Positions 1-11,332 of a DNA stretch of 64,000 nt are shown here, piece by piece. Both the position numbers and the translations under genes were made by a program. The stretch covers positions 39,545 to 103,544 of the forward strand of contig JABMLP010000041.1 in NCBI GenBank assembly GCA_013176395.1, written 5' to 3'. The notes beneath the pieces are model-generated. The model was not told the DNA's origin. It saw only the letters and a list, made by a program, of their open reading frames with translations, and made no database searches. The DNA comes from Venturia oleaginea (taxonomy: Eukaryota; Ascomycota; Dothideomycetes; Venturiales; Venturiaceae). Numbering within the stretch: the first letter of the stretch is position 1; every line of letters begins with the position of its first letter.

Positions 1-469
1 AGTGCTGTTCTGTACCGCTGGAATCTGCAACTCTGCATTCTGCAACTACATATATATACCACATCATGTCTGCAAATGGGTTTACTCCAGAAAGAACAAT
101 CAGGAAGAAAACTTGTTGTTTGGCTTCGATCTGTTGCCACTTTGTTGGGGCAAGCCATATGAACCGACTTCTCTTGGCTCGATATCAGCAGCTCTCGAGA
201 CATAATCAATTCATGTTAAGGTAAGAATGGTTCAATAAATCACTCGGGTCGTAGGACGATATGCACAACTTGACAGTCAACGATTGGAATACCACTACGA
301 CGAAGACTGAAAATAGAGAACGCCTGCAAATTTCCTCCATTCCAATACTCCGAATCATCCATCCATCTATACTCAACGTGGCATGGTCCCTTCCTCGGCC
401 ACACACTCTCTGCCCCGATTATGTCCTGAGTTTCCACAACTTGTCTCCAAGCTCGTCGGGTATGCCTTT

Positions 470-660
470 TGTCGTATCCTTGGAACCGACAGGGGCGGTA
501 CAATTTCTGCATTTCAAGGATACTTCAATGTTCGAAGAAGAACAAGAACAATCAAGAATACAAGAGATTTATCCATATATGTTTATTTCATTATCATTTC
601 ATTATCGTTACATTATCATTTCATTACTATTTCATACACGTGTACAAAGCCGATCCAACA
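470..660 (+). repeat. Solo LTR, copy 1 of a 191-bp family
   Basis: This stretch starts TGTCGTATCC and ends GATCCAACA. It matches 29806-29996 in inverted orientation over exactly the same 191 bp, with about five differences by eye, and similarity stops sharply at both ends. The TG...CA ends and fixed length mark it as an LTR with no internal region. The flanking pentamers (ccttt and ctgat) do not match, so this copy lacks a visible target duplication and may have arisen by recombination between elements. Confidence 0.75.
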
Positions 661-699
661 CTGATCAGTGCTTGCAAGGCGAGCACAGATTGGCAAGAA

Positions 700-890
700 A
701 CCAATTTTCGACGAAACTCACGCACGCCAGAGGCCTGCCCGTAGACCTTCGTCCGACTACTGTACGAGACTCACGCACGCTACAAGCCTGCCCGTAGACC
801 TTCGTACAAAAACCATTTCTCGACTATCGTACGCAACTCACGCACGCTCAAACGCCTGCCGGAGCCGTCGTACAAAACCTCTCGCTGTAT
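700..890. repeat. Degenerate tandem repeat, about 55-67 bp units
   Basis: Three imperfect units each carry ACTCACGCACGC, at 716, 769 and 836, followed by a GCCTGCC(C/G) motif and a GTAC or CGTAC step. It directly follows the solo LTR. No coding potential was recognised. Confidence 0.6.
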
Positions 891-896
891 AGAGAC

Positions 897-1452
897 AGCG
901 TGAGCTCTAGATTCATCTAGAACCCGTCAACGATCTTAACCCACCCAGGCCAAAAGACCAATTGGCTAGGAATACTAGCCGGAGGAGAGGTTACTGAAAA
1001 TCTCTTCTTCGTACGACAACGCAGTCAAATCGCACCCGATATAGATAATTCTTTCACGAGAAGAATTGTCTAGATTGGGGTCTTTCAACGACACAAAAGT
1101 TACCTCGATACCTTACCTGCTCACCGAGTTATCGACCCGGAAGAAGTTTTTTCACTAAATACTTCCAGCCCTTCTACCTTCGTCAATCCTCAGCCGATTT
1201 CAACGATTCCCGCATTATTTGAAAGCTTGAACCGTCAGCTTTTCAACAATACTGAAACCTCCGAAACCCGCCTCGCCGTCGCCGAGAAGTTCCCTCAGGG
1301 GTGAATTCTATACACCAAACTTCTCGCCCCTCTTACGCCCTCAATCCTCAACCGATTCCTACAACTCTTATGTCATTTTCAAAGCCTGAAACGTCAGCTT
1401 TTTAACGATTCTAAAATCCCTCCGATCTGACTCCGGTTTCCCTCTCAAAACA
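897..1452. other. Non-coding stretch with dispersed repeat motifs
   Basis: No gene is supported. Two copies of a roughly 70-bp motif occur near 1190-1260 and 1340-1415: a CTCARCCGATT core, then GTCAGCTTTTYAAC about 40 bases later. The same motif recurs downstream of the following ORF. Confidence 0.5.
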
Positions 1453-2607
1453 ATGCTATACTGGGAGAAGCAAGAAGAACTTCTCCTAGAGGAGGAGTAT
1501 CTTTCTAGGAAGGATACCATACGACAGTGGTTTGAAGAGGCAGTTGAAGAATTGTCTCGAAAAAGACTCGAGAAGGGAAGTGGTTTTAGCTATTACTCTA
1601 CTACTTTCAAAGAGTATAACAAAGAACTTCGGTTCTGGCTTCGAAAGGAGCAGTCAATCCTGCGGTTACAGGTCTCAAAGAGAAAAAGACTGAGTAGAAC
1701 CGACTTTCCTGAATCCAACGCCGCCAATATTCCGGAAATCAGAGCACCCCCTACGGAGATATCGCCGATTCTGTCGCAGGATCCCCTGGATTTTCAATAT
1801 TCTCCCCAACCTCGTCCCCAGATCTCGAGAGGAGCCCCCGATACTTTAGGGGGCAGTAGAATCGACCTTGACAGTTCCAACGCCGTCAAAACGTTTGGAA
1901 TCGGAGTACCCCCCGTCGAGATAGCGACCAATCTGTCGACGGACCCGCCCGTTTTTCAGCCCTTCCCTCAGCTATACCCCCAGTCCTCCCCCCCGACCCC
2001 TGATATCTTCGAGGAAGATAGAACCGGCCCCAAAAATTCCAATACTATCGAGAATTTTGGAATCGAACAACGCCCCGCGGAAATATCGTCCTGTTCTTTA
2101 AGTTCCCAAGAGTTTTCAGCCTCTCCAGTAGCCTCACCCCCCGTGATCTCGCAGGGTACCCCCGATACTTTTAGAGACGATGGAACCAATCTCCAGAACT
2201 CCAACGCCGTCACAAGTTCCCAAATCGGACCACGCTCCGCTGAAATATCGCCATTTCCGTTGCAGGACCTTCTGATTTCAGGGCAGCCTTGCGCGCAGCC
2301 TTGCGAGGCCGCCCTCGAGGCTCCTACACCTCTCCCTCGCCCCCAGGCGATTCTAAAGGAACCCCAGGACCCCCCTAGCACTTGTCTAGGGGTAATCGAC
2401 CCTCAGAATTCCGAATCCAGCCTTGTTTCTCCGATTTGTCAATTCCCCGCTGACATATCACGGTTTTTCTATTATTTTCTGTTATTTTCAAGCGTTTTCA
2501 AGCGAGTTAGTATGGGATACTTAGTATTCTACACTAGAATTGTATTTTTTGGTACTCTAAGAGTCAGGTTCTGTTGGGATCCGGGAGGTTTTTGTTTTGA
2601 TTGTTGA
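1453..2607 (+). CDS. Hypothetical protein with four 54-residue repeats
   Basis: A 384-residue ORF of unrecognised function. Residues 1-88 are charged, with Glu/Arg/Lys-rich helical character. Four consecutive units of 54 residues follow, each opening with Asn-Ala/Thr and carrying a (P/S)xEI(S/A) core, then a Pro/Ser-rich stretch and a PDT or PDI step. The last units are divergent. The C-terminal 50 residues are hydrophobic or aromatic and may be a chance extension. The DNA unit is 162 bp, a multiple of three, so the repeats expanded in frame, which argues that the frame was once translated. No domain was recognised. The flanks on both sides carry dispersed non-coding repeats, so this may be part of an unclassified mobile element rather than a host gene. 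Confidence 0.4.
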   Translation: MLYWEKQEELLLEEEYLSRKDTIRQWFEEAVEELSRKRLEKGSGFSYYSTTFKEYNKELRFWLRKEQSILRLQVSKRKRLSRTDFPESNAANIPEIRAPPTEISPILSQDPLDFQYSPQPRPQISRGAPDTLGGSRIDLDSSNAVKTFGIGVPPVEIATNLSTDPPVFQPFPQLYPQSSPPTPDIFEEDRTGPKNSNTIENFGIEQRPAEISSCSLSSQEFSASPVASPPVISQGTPDTFRDDGTNLQNSNAVTSSQIGPRSAEISPFPLQDLLISGQPCAQPCEAALEAPTPLPRPQAILKEPQDPPSTCLGVIDPQNSESSLVSPICQFPADISRFFYYFLLFSSVFKRVSMGYLVFYTRIVFFGTLRVRFCWDPGGFCFDC

Positions 2608-3310
2608 ATAGGAAGGAGAGGAGAGAGGTTTTAAATTTTTTCGAAAAAGATAAAGTTTTCCTGGGATTCTACTACAACGAGTTCTCAACCGATTTGAGAA
2701 ATTCTTACGCCATTCGAAAGCCTGAAAGGTCAGCTTTTGAACAATATCAGAATCGCTAGCATCCGATCAATACCGAGCGAGGTTTTTCCGCATATCCGCC
2801 AAAAAAAACTAAAAAAAACTATACACCTACTCCCTGTCGACTTCTCCACGCGAGTACTCAACCGATTCACCCGATTCCGACGTCATTACAACCGTACGAC
2901 CTTCAGCTTTCCATATCTTCAACCGGATTTGAGATGCAATACCTATAGCTCTCGTAATTAGCTACTTACGATGACTCTATCAGGAAGGTTGGGCCTAACC
3001 TTCTTTGAGCAATAGGATTGTCAGTTTTCATCCAAACTCAATCGATTCTGGCACCGTTGGAACCGCACGAGTCTTAGCTTTTCAATGCTTCAAGCGGAGA
3101 GGAAATCAGAGAACTTTGGGGTGATGTACGGGCAATTTTGTATCTAGATTTATATAGACCTCTCCTTTCTCATCTTCTAAAAGACCGCCAGTGTGGTTTC
3201 AATCACGTGCCAAGTATCTCGGTACTTAAGAAGAGGGAGGGCCTCCCTCTCCCTCTTCTTCTTTAGATAAGAATACAGGAACTACCCCCCCTTATCTCGC
3301 TGTCTTTATT
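2608..3310. other. Non-coding flank with dispersed repeat motif
   Basis: Three more copies of the CTCAACCGATT motif with its downstream CAGCTTTT(C/G)A partner occur near 2680-2755, 2855-2930 and 3035-3100. They become less similar with distance from the ORF. No gene is visible. Confidence 0.5.
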
Positions 3311-3902
3311 TCCTAGTCTACCTTAGTTCCTTTGTTTCCATTACCGAATGAAGCCAATTCAACACCTTTGCTTAATTTCAGGAACATGTGAAACGGTGTC
3401 GGTGATGGTGTTGAAAGAAGGGTACAGTAGGGCGCGCATAAGGTACATGTCCTTTGGTGTGAAAGTGAAAAAAATTGCTTGAAGGTAGCTGACAGGCAGC
3501 CGGCAACTGGTTCTTGATCCTGCAATGTCGGCTGTTTCTACCATATCAATGTGTTCAGGCCTGGATTCTAACTTGGAGGCATTCAGCTTTCGGTGCTCGC
3601 GGAAAGGCTGAGACTCGTGCTCGTGGTATGGCGGTGAGTGCCATGTCAACACCGAGGTGGTCGTAGAAAGGCTGTGACTTTCGGATCAAGCCTCGGAGAG
3701 AGCGAGCGAGTGTTGCAGCTTCCTCGATTGCCCGGTCCGGACGTTGTGAATGCCAATGCTGGTGTTATAGAGAAGTTGAGCGCGCGGCAATCGGCTGTCA
3801 ATTGTTTATGGTGATTTCTATGCAAAAAGGGTCTAGAGAGGTATTGGAAGTGAAGGCAGTAGAAGAAGAAAGACTAATCGTACCTTGGAGCTAGCGGCTG
3901 AT

Positions 3903-4120
3903 TCGTGTGTCATCAACCTCGTCTACCAACAATATCTTCTTGCTGATAAGGTTGGCCATCTCGAGATAACTAAAGTCCAGCCATTGCGTGGACGTAACTA
4001 AGCAGATGTGTCAGTGAAGAAATTTGACGAAGATGGGAAAAGAATTACCTTGGTCACCAAAACAAGCGGCAAGACTTGATGAAATAAGGGCTGTGCAGGA
4101 AAGTATTCATTGAAGACTTA
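3903..4120 (-). pseudogene. Relic of a xanthine/guanine phosphoribosyltransferase-like gene
   Basis: On the minus strand, 3997-3903 translates to a segment containing TQWLDFSYLE and then ILLVDEVDDTR. The second block is the PRPP-binding loop of the fungal Xpt1/Hpt1-like purine phosphoribosyltransferase family, which would salvage purine bases using PRPP. A GT-AG intron of 51 nt (3998-4048) precedes it, and the upstream exon piece ending at 4049 joins in frame (FGDQ then VTSTQW). After DDTR the frame reaches a stop, and I could not find the C-terminal half. The N-terminal part is also not recognisable, and a solo LTR lies about 340 bp upstream. This is a fragment, not a working gene. The family call rests on the two motifs. 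Confidence 0.5.
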
Positions 4121-4458
4121 GAAACAGCTTGTGGAGGGAAGAAAAGATTGAATGGCTTATCTTTCTAAGTGATGGCATAAAGCCTGACTACATACACATA
4201 CCTGTAGAAACTTCTAGAAGTGAATGTATGAGGTTATTGCAGATCCTCAGTGTGGGGTATATGAACTTCACATGATGCCAAAACATTCCTATCCCAAAAT
4301 ATTTCAACATCTCTTGATTGTCCGCACAAACCTTCATGCTGACAAGGAGCCGAGGACGAGATGTTCTGGAGTCGATTAGCCATCCGTGAATGAGTTGGCG
4401 CCATTTCTTTTTGAGGGTCCTTCTCTTTGTAACCTTTGAACTCAGGCCAAATGGTTCC

Positions 4459-4590
4459 TGTCATCAATAGATAGACGAAGCAGACTGAAGTCTGAATTGA
4501 TATATGTGGGCATGCCCATATATATACACGATTGAGGGGCTCGTATTCAAGCTAGTACAAATGAGGTGAATGAAATGAGTTCATTTGACA
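4459..4590 (-). repeat. Solo LTR related to Copia C
   Basis: These 132 bp match the 129-bp LTR of the Copia element at 32093-38293, including the segment CAGACTGAAGTCTGAATTGA and the end CATTTGACA, with several differences near the start. No internal region adjoins it. The flanking pentamers (gttcc and cctgc) do not match, so there is no clear target duplication. It shows that this Copia family was active before the very recent insertion downstream. Confidence 0.8.
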
Positions 4591-5204
4591 CCTGCGTGTA
4601 TTCCATCCAAGTCATCGGCCTAGAAGAGCAGGCAATTAGAGCCTCCGTGCCATCTTAACTTGCCACCTGTCCTTCGATGTAGTTGCATGCCTGTTTCACC
4701 TTTGGAGGCGAGAGTTGCTCTTCGAGGATGTTGGCGTATGTCTGGTTGCGGACCTCACTGGGAAACCTATTCCAGGAGATTCTCTGCGCATTCGGATGTC
4801 TGACTTTATCGAGACAACTTGGTGAAAGAGGGGATGGCAGGTGGCAGTTTAAGAATGTTTTCGATTCGTCTCCGTTAATCACGTGACAATTACTTCCTGA
4901 TTGGGTAAGAAATATATCGAGATTGCAGCGCATCAGTCTGTAATTTATCAATCTTTGCTTAGTTTCTGTCGAACTTTTGATGGTTATGAGGCTGTCGAAT
5001 TACTGTTTTCGCAATATAATGGACAGGTTCATGTTACGCTTCGAGGCCTTTCCATCACGCTTATTTACACTCAACACTGCCAACCTATCTTGAGTGACGT
5101 ATCAAAGCTGATGTGCTTGCTGTGAACAATTGGAGCAACCAATTGATACTTTTATCCTTCAATCCAACAACGTGTACGACATTGCATCAATATCACAAAG
5201 TCCC

Positions 5205-5290
5205 TTTGATTCACAATATCCCTTTAATTCACAATATCCCTTTAATTCACAATATCCCTTTGATTCACACTATCTCTTTGATCGATTCAC
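5205..5290. repeat. 18-bp minisatellite
   Basis: About four and a half copies of an 18-bp unit, TTTRATTCACAATATCCC, with the last copies diverged. No gene is visible around it; short overlapping ORFs here only reflect the repeat. Confidence 0.8.
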
Positions 5291-5473
5291 ATCCTCTCAG
5301 TATAAGAACAATAGGAAATAATCAAGGAACATGTCTTCCCCTTTCAATCACCCGTACGCCTTTGCAGTATACCTCGCAAACATTTCTGCCGGAAAACAAC
5401 TCACATTCTCTAGGATCCCCCAAGCAGCCCAATCCCAAACGACTTAGGGGACTACCCAATGTGCCACTAACCC

Positions 5474-5818
5474 ATGATACACCTTAACGGATCTTCACCA
5501 AATCCACGGTCAGAGTACCCAGTTCCCATGTCGTGCAATCTCCACAATGTCGGCGAGAGTTGCAGCTCTGCTTGGTTGATGAACGGTGACTTCTGTCCCT
5601 TGTGCGAGGCTGACAAGGCGAAGGTGGTAGCCGAAAAGGAGGTAATCAAGAAAGCGAGAATTGAAGCAGAGGAAGCAGAGAAGGAGGCAACTACCGAGGC
5701 GGTCAAGTCAAAGGAGAAAGATGTTGAGCCCGCTTCTCAGTCTGTAGAAGGCCCATACGATCACGAGTCTACTACTAAAGGCACCCTATCTTCATCCATT
5801 AGTTCAGCTCAGAGCTGA
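5474..5818 (+). CDS. Hypothetical protein, Cys-rich N-terminus and charged helix
   Basis: A 114-residue ORF that I do not recognise. Residues 20-47 hold four cysteines, the last two as CPLC, which could bind a metal. Residues 45-80 are a Lys/Glu/Ala-rich stretch likely to form a coiled coil, and the tail is Ser/Thr-rich. It ends about 100 bp before the left LTR of Copia A. A second ATG-initiated frame upstream (ATG near 5331, context CAAGGAACATGTC) runs 37 codons in another frame and might be a first exon, but I found no convincing intron joining them. It could be a small host gene or a chance ORF. Confidence 0.35.
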   Translation: MIHLNGSSPNPRSEYPVPMSCNLHNVGESCSSAWLMNGDFCPLCEADKAKVVAEKEVIKKARIEAEEAEKEATTEAVKSKEKDVEPASQSVEGPYDHESTTKGTLSSSISSAQS

Positions 5819-5922
5819 TTCTAGTAGAAGACATTAAACCACTCAAACGCGTCAATTCGGTTTACCTTCGATTCTCAAAGCTCCTTAGGAAGTAGAAATG
5901 ATCATTGGAGGGTTGGACATAC

Positions 5923-6129
5923 TATCTGAAGTTGGAACAACACCAAATGTGAGAGGTAAACTGAGGTAAGATATCGATTCAATGGGTGACTGCATGCCCT
6001 CAAACCGAGTGGAAAATGAGGGCTATATATACACTATTGAAAGTACTGAAATAGGTTCTGATGGCTCGGTCGGTCTTGAGGCCGCCGGAGATATCACCAT
6101 ATTGCACCATATTACACCATATTGCAACA
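5923..6129 (-). repeat. 3' LTR of Copia A
   Basis: This 207-bp LTR is the 3' one in element orientation. In the element's sense it begins TGTTGCAATATGG and ends CAGATA, so its ends are TG...TA rather than TG...CA. The boundary is fixed by the target duplication outside it. A TATATATAC stretch within it is a plausible core promoter. Confidence 0.9.
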
Positions 6130-6143
6130 CACCCTCTCAGGAA
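6130..6143 (-). promoter_or_regulatory. Polypurine tract of Copia A
   Basis: On the minus strand CTGAGAGGG lies directly before the TGTTGC start of the 3' LTR, the position of the plus-strand DNA primer in LTR retroelements. The equivalent place next to Copia B reads CAGAGGGTG. Confidence 0.7.
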
Positions 6144-6380
6144 GGAAATGATGACTTCCTGTACAAAGAAAGTGCCAAGCCTGGTGATACAACCCAATAT
6201 GGAGTAGTAATCCGAGCCAAAGAAACCAATGAAATGTAGTGAAAAGAGCGTGATTACACAGTAGCTGACTTTAGGTAAATCCTTTATCACTGATAGTCGT
6301 TTAAGAGCATGAAAGAGAGTAGTACATTCGCCTAAAACTGCTAGTACACTGAGAGAGAAAATGGAGGTCCTGTTAGGATT

Positions 6381-9300
6381 TCAGGAGGTTCCAGAGACGT
6401 CCTGCGGCGATCCAAGTGCGGTGATGGGAGCCTCAAAGTTGACCATGCGGAGTAGAGTGATGAAGTGTGAATGTGCTTGTGGTGTAAGAAGCTTTGTGAG
6501 GCCATCAGCTGGCATTGCATTCGTAGGAGTCCACTCAATGTTGATGTTTCCAAGAGAGACTTGTTCCTTCAGCCAACTGCGATGAATATCAACGTGGCGG
6601 AGACGGGTTTGCAGTTTAGGAGAGTCATCCATCATAAGACGTATAGTATAGTCTGTCTATTGTCGCAAAAAATGGTCGCCTTGCTCTGGTGTAAGTTGCA
6701 GTGGATGGACTCGAAAAATCGCTTCCACCACATCATCTCCCGTGCAGCGGCGGAGAGGGCTAGTAATTCAGCCTCTGTGGAGCTCGTGGTGACAGTCTTT
6801 TGCTTGGTAGCACGGCAGTCAATAAGTCCTCCAAACAGAAAGAATGTGAAGCCTTCAGAAGATCGCCTGGAGTCAAGATCGTCCGCAAAACTGGCGTCAG
6901 AGGAGCAAAGAAAGTAGTTAGAGGAGTCTGCATCGCCCCTATACTCATAGCCGTAGAACCGAGTGGTCCAGAGGTACCGAATACACTGATTGGCTGCATC
7001 AATGTGATCTTTACTGGGATTCTGTAGGTGTTCAGAGAGGACGGAATGAGCTTTGGCTACATCTGCACGAGTGATGTATGAAGCAAAACCAATGGAACCA
7101 ACCTTCATCTGGTAGCTTAAGACGTCAGAATGAGAGGCTTGGGCTGAATTCTTAGGCAGATCTCGCACAGGCATTGGTGACCAAGTTTGGCGTGAGTTGT
7201 CCAGACCAAAACGGGTTGCGATCTTCTCAATGTATGCATCTTGAACGAGACCAATTGAGCGATTGTCTCTATTCCTGATGATGCGAATACCGAGGAAGTA
7301 TTGAGGTTCTCCAAGTCGTTTAATGTCGTATTCTGAAGCCAAAAACGTCTCGAACTGTTCGATAAGATGCATCTGAGAGGGAGGGCAGGCGGTGATAATA
7401 TCGTCCACAAAGAATAGAACAATGAGGCTTCCTTTGGTGAATAAACAGTCGATGCCAGGGACAGGTTTGAGACCGAATTTGAGGAGTGATCGAGTGAAGT
7501 GTTGTTGCCAAAGGTAAGGTGATTGCTTCAGACCATACAACGCTCTGCGGAGACGTATGTAACCACCAGGAGGTCCAGGGAAGCCATCCGGGTATGTGAT
7601 GTACACAAGATCTCCCAGCAATGCATTGATGAAGGCGTTGATGATGTCAGATTGTCGCATTTCAAGCCCAAAGTAGGCTATGATGGCGATCAATGCACGA
7701 AATACGCGAGAAGCCAAAGTGGTGGCAGAGGTCTCGGCAAAGGTGGTCTGAAGGTCACCACGTACAACCAAACGTGCTTTGTATGACAACAAGAAGCCAT
7801 CAGAATCTTGCTTGTATGTCCATACCCACATAGTTGGAATAGCTTTGTGACCCTTAGGCAAAGACTCAACTGGTTCAAAAGTCCCTTGGCCAACAATTCG
7901 AGTGTGCTCCTTCTGGGTTGCTTCGATAAAACCTTGGCGATGAGGGTGTTTGAGCATAGCATTCCAGTGCTTCGGAGGTGGAGGTAGTGAACTGACAAGC
8001 ACCTTCTTCTGTTTAGAGGCAAAGGAGAGGGCTTGATTCAGTCCCAAAGTGACGCCAGAGAGATTCTCTGTCGTGGTAAGAAACCCAAGGTGACGCTGCT
8101 TTCTGACACGCTTGGTGGTTAGAACCTCGTCGCTCAAAATGGTGCGCTCAGGGCCGTACTCCATTGTGTATGAAGAACCTGAGGGACCAGCGATGACGGT
8201 AGGAGAAGCAGGTGTTGAACACTCAGATGGTGGATGATTTGGTGAGTTGGCCTCATCTGAGGCTGAGGGAGTTAGCGAGTTAGACGCACCCTCACCCTCT
8301 GAGGTAATAGACGGTGTCGGAGATGGTGATGGAAGTTCACCTAGCATTGGAAGAGATTGAGGAGGTTTTAAGGTTTGCTGTTGCTCAGGTACCTCAGAAT
8401 CCAATGCTGATGTGTCTTCCGGTGTGTACATCGGTGTGGATGGTTCGCCAATGTCCAAATGCATGCTGGTAAGGCTGGGAAGAGGGGTTTGTACTTCGAC
8501 GTAGTCAGTCACCCTCTCAGAAACACTGAGAACATCAATATCGTGATGTTTGTAGAGGCGTTTCTGGTCGAATTTGACGTCCCTGGTGCGAATGACCCTA
8601 TGCTGAGAAGGAATCCAAATCCGGTAAATGCCTGTAGAGTCATAGCCCACATAGTAGCCAATGAATGCACGACGCTCCATCTTCTGAAGGCGACGAGACT
8701 TTGGAATGTTCTTGTCCAAACAATAGGCTACACTGCCGATTTTGACGAGGTGACGACCATCAGGCTTGCGTTTGAACACCATCTCAAATGGAGTCTTCCA
8801 GCCAAGTTCAGCTGTCGGAGTGCGATTGAGGAGAGTTGTGGCGTGTGTCATTGTCGATGGCCACATATTGGTGGGTAAGCCGGCAGTCTCAATCGGACAT
8901 CGAGATACCGTGGTAATTGACCTTCCAGCACGCTCGGCCTTTCCGTTCTGAGCCTGAGTATCTGGTGCAGATGGCTCTCGAATAATACCTCGAATTCGTA
9001 GCTCGTGGTCGAAGGCGTCGTCCTTAAAATCATCGGTCTGTACATACTTCACTTTGAAGCCCCAGTTCAGTTCGATGATATTCAAATGTTCCACCAGAAC
9101 CTCGCGATAGGATGACATCTTCGAATGAGAAGCAGGAAGATTGAACCTCATCAAGGTACACAGAGTGTGTGAGGTATACCAGTCATTGTTGTAACCCTCA
9201 TCATGATGAATCCAGTCAAAGGCGATCCGCTCAAAAGGTTCGGTAACTGGTGCACTGCGCTCCGGATATCGTGAGACTTGGCGTGTCATTTTCGATAATG

Positions 9301-11098
9301 CACAGCACTCACAATCGGTGATGCACTGAGGTGCGGTTGATGCGTCAGTGAGGAGGATGCCAGTGACGTTATCAGTAAGGTGCTTCAAAGTATCCTTGTT
9401 GATATGGCCATAAATCTCATGAAGATCCTTACCATCAGCAATCAGGACTGGCTTCTGGCGTGCAGACTTGCGCACTTTTGTCGCAAATGAAGCTGGAGGA
9501 GCGGTTAAACTGCCATGTGGTGGTCTAACTGGAGGAGTATCTGGAGGGGACATAGATCCCACCCTCTCAGATGTTGGAATGTCTGGATTTTGAGCCACCA
9601 CAAACATGGAGCCTTCACGTCTGAAAAGAATGACGACTTGGCCCTGTGCATTGGCGATTGTACCAGTAGAGAAGTCTACCAAGAAGCCTTTGTCAAGAAT
9701 TTTAGCCAAACTCAGGACGTTGGTGGCGTAATCGGGACTGAAGAGAACTCCCTCAAGATGAGCAGAGCCTTGGCCAGTGGGAGTCTCTACTGAGAAAGAG
9801 ACCTTGCCCCGGGCAACGATTGCTGTTGATCCAGTGCCAGACATCACTGCTTCGCCATTTGTGGCTACAGAGGTCTGTGAAAAGATCGATGCGTTATTTG
9901 TTGTGTGATCAGAGGAACCACTATCAAGAAACCACTTGTTCTGATAGCTGGTTGGCGTTTCTGTCACAAAAGAGACGGCAGAAGATGGAAAGGCTTTCGG
10001 CTGGGTAACCCTCGTCGTGAGTGAAATTGCAGGAGTGTTTGTTGACTTCTTGCTTCCTTGATCTCCAGACGTGGACTCAGAGCGCTGACGAGAAGCCCAC
10101 TGTTCCATATGCTTCCTTAGATTGACTGACGGCGTCTTCAATGCAGTAGCAACTTTGGCTGCAATGTCGACATCTTCCTTCCATCCTGGTTTGCGAATTT
10201 CTGCGTGCAAGTATGGACAATTCTTGTACCACTCCCTTGCCCCACAGACACACACAGATGGGTGCTTTGACTGACTGCCTGGTAGCGATGGTTGCTTCCC
10301 GTTGAGCGTGGCTGTCTGAAAGGAGGTGTGAGCTGATCCTTTCCAGTAGGATTTGATGGAGCGCTCAGCGTTAAACTCCTCGATAAGAAGTTGAATGGTG
10401 GTTGGTGGAGCCCCCTTCACCACGGCCTTGGTGATGGAAAGATGTTGAGAAGCAGCCCAGCTGGCGTCGTAAGAATGTACAGCTTCAAGGAAGGCATACA
10501 ACGGCCTCTCTCCTGTCACCTCAGGTAACTCCACCCTCTTAGCATCGCGATATGCTTTGTCCCACTTCATCAACCAAGCCTCAATTGCGCTGCCCTTGGG
10601 GCCCTTGCAAACTGCTTGATATTCACGAAGAATCTCAAACTCCCTCGCTCTCGATGTCGGTGCTATCATGTCCTTCAAAGCCTTAAACATCTGATAGGCT
10701 GTAGAACAATCTGTTAGCAGTCCAGCGTAGTCTGCGGAGATTGATTCTTCAATAGAAACCATGCCAGCTTCAATTTTTGAATCGGTTCGAGCCCAGAGCT
10801 TCCACTTGTCCCTGTACTCGTCCTGTAACATCTTATACAGCACCCGATCCTCTGAGGAGAGATCTGCTATACTGATATCCATCTCCATACCGCTAGCTCT
10901 GCTTGTTGCATCGTAGGGTACTGGAGGTTGAGGTTCAGAGGGAAGGATGGGTTCTGAAGATAATGCTGGATTGGCATACTTCCAGATACCAGCACGGGAG
11001 AAATTGGCTTTATGTCGAGCAAACCAGTCATCCCAGTCTCTTGCAGATGCTAAGATAACTTCAGAGGACTTGATTACTCTTGTGGATGATGCAGGCAT
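6381..11098 (-). pseudogene. Copia A gag-pol polyprotein, frameshifted in RNase H
   Basis: The ATG at 11098 (MPASSTRVIK) opens about 1490 codons in one frame, down to 6632. Visible domains in order are Gag with a CxC...C...H cluster; aspartic protease (WFLDSGSSDH); the integrase zinc finger (H...H...CECC); the integrase core with FDW, VQTDD and NGKAERAGR supplying the D, D and E; reverse transcriptase (ALYGLKQSPYLW and FFVDDI); and RNase H (CSSDASFADD, STEAELLAL, FCDNRQT). After FCDNRQTI the frame breaks. The remaining 84 residues (from MMDDSPKLQTRLRHVDIHR) continue in another frame down to 6381. The break coincides with a tandem CTATA at about 6650, whose loss would restore the frame. Everything upstream of RNase H looks intact. 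Confidence 0.93.
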
Positions 11099-11319
11099 TG
11101 TGTAGGAGGGTCTACAGCAATGGGGGTTGAAAAGATAGATAAATGGTATTGATCGTTGACTTCCCTTGGAGGAGACGGCGGGGCAGAATACCTGTAAACC
11201 ACGAAAAGAACACGAAAGTGGTAAAGACGTTGAGGTGCTAGACCTGAAGGGGAGTAACAAACAAAGGCGGTAAGTCAGAAGTGGTTTAGTTCGAATAATC
11301 TGGGGACCCTAAGCGATAG

Positions 11320-11332
11320 CCGGGCTCATAAC
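11320..11332 (-). promoter_or_regulatory. Primer-binding site of Copia A (initiator tRNA-Met half)
   Basis: Directly after the 5' LTR the minus strand reads GTTATGAGCCCGG. This is complementary to the anticodon arm of initiator tRNA-Met (GGGCUCAUAAC), not to its 3' end. Internal tRNA-Met priming of this kind is known for Drosophila copia and yeast Ty5. Confidence 0.75.

Noticed and set aside
261..797. 178-codon plus-strand frame across the solo LTR
   Set aside because: It spans the LTR boundary and the tandem repeat; the same translation appears in the inverted LTR copy, so it is repeat-derived.
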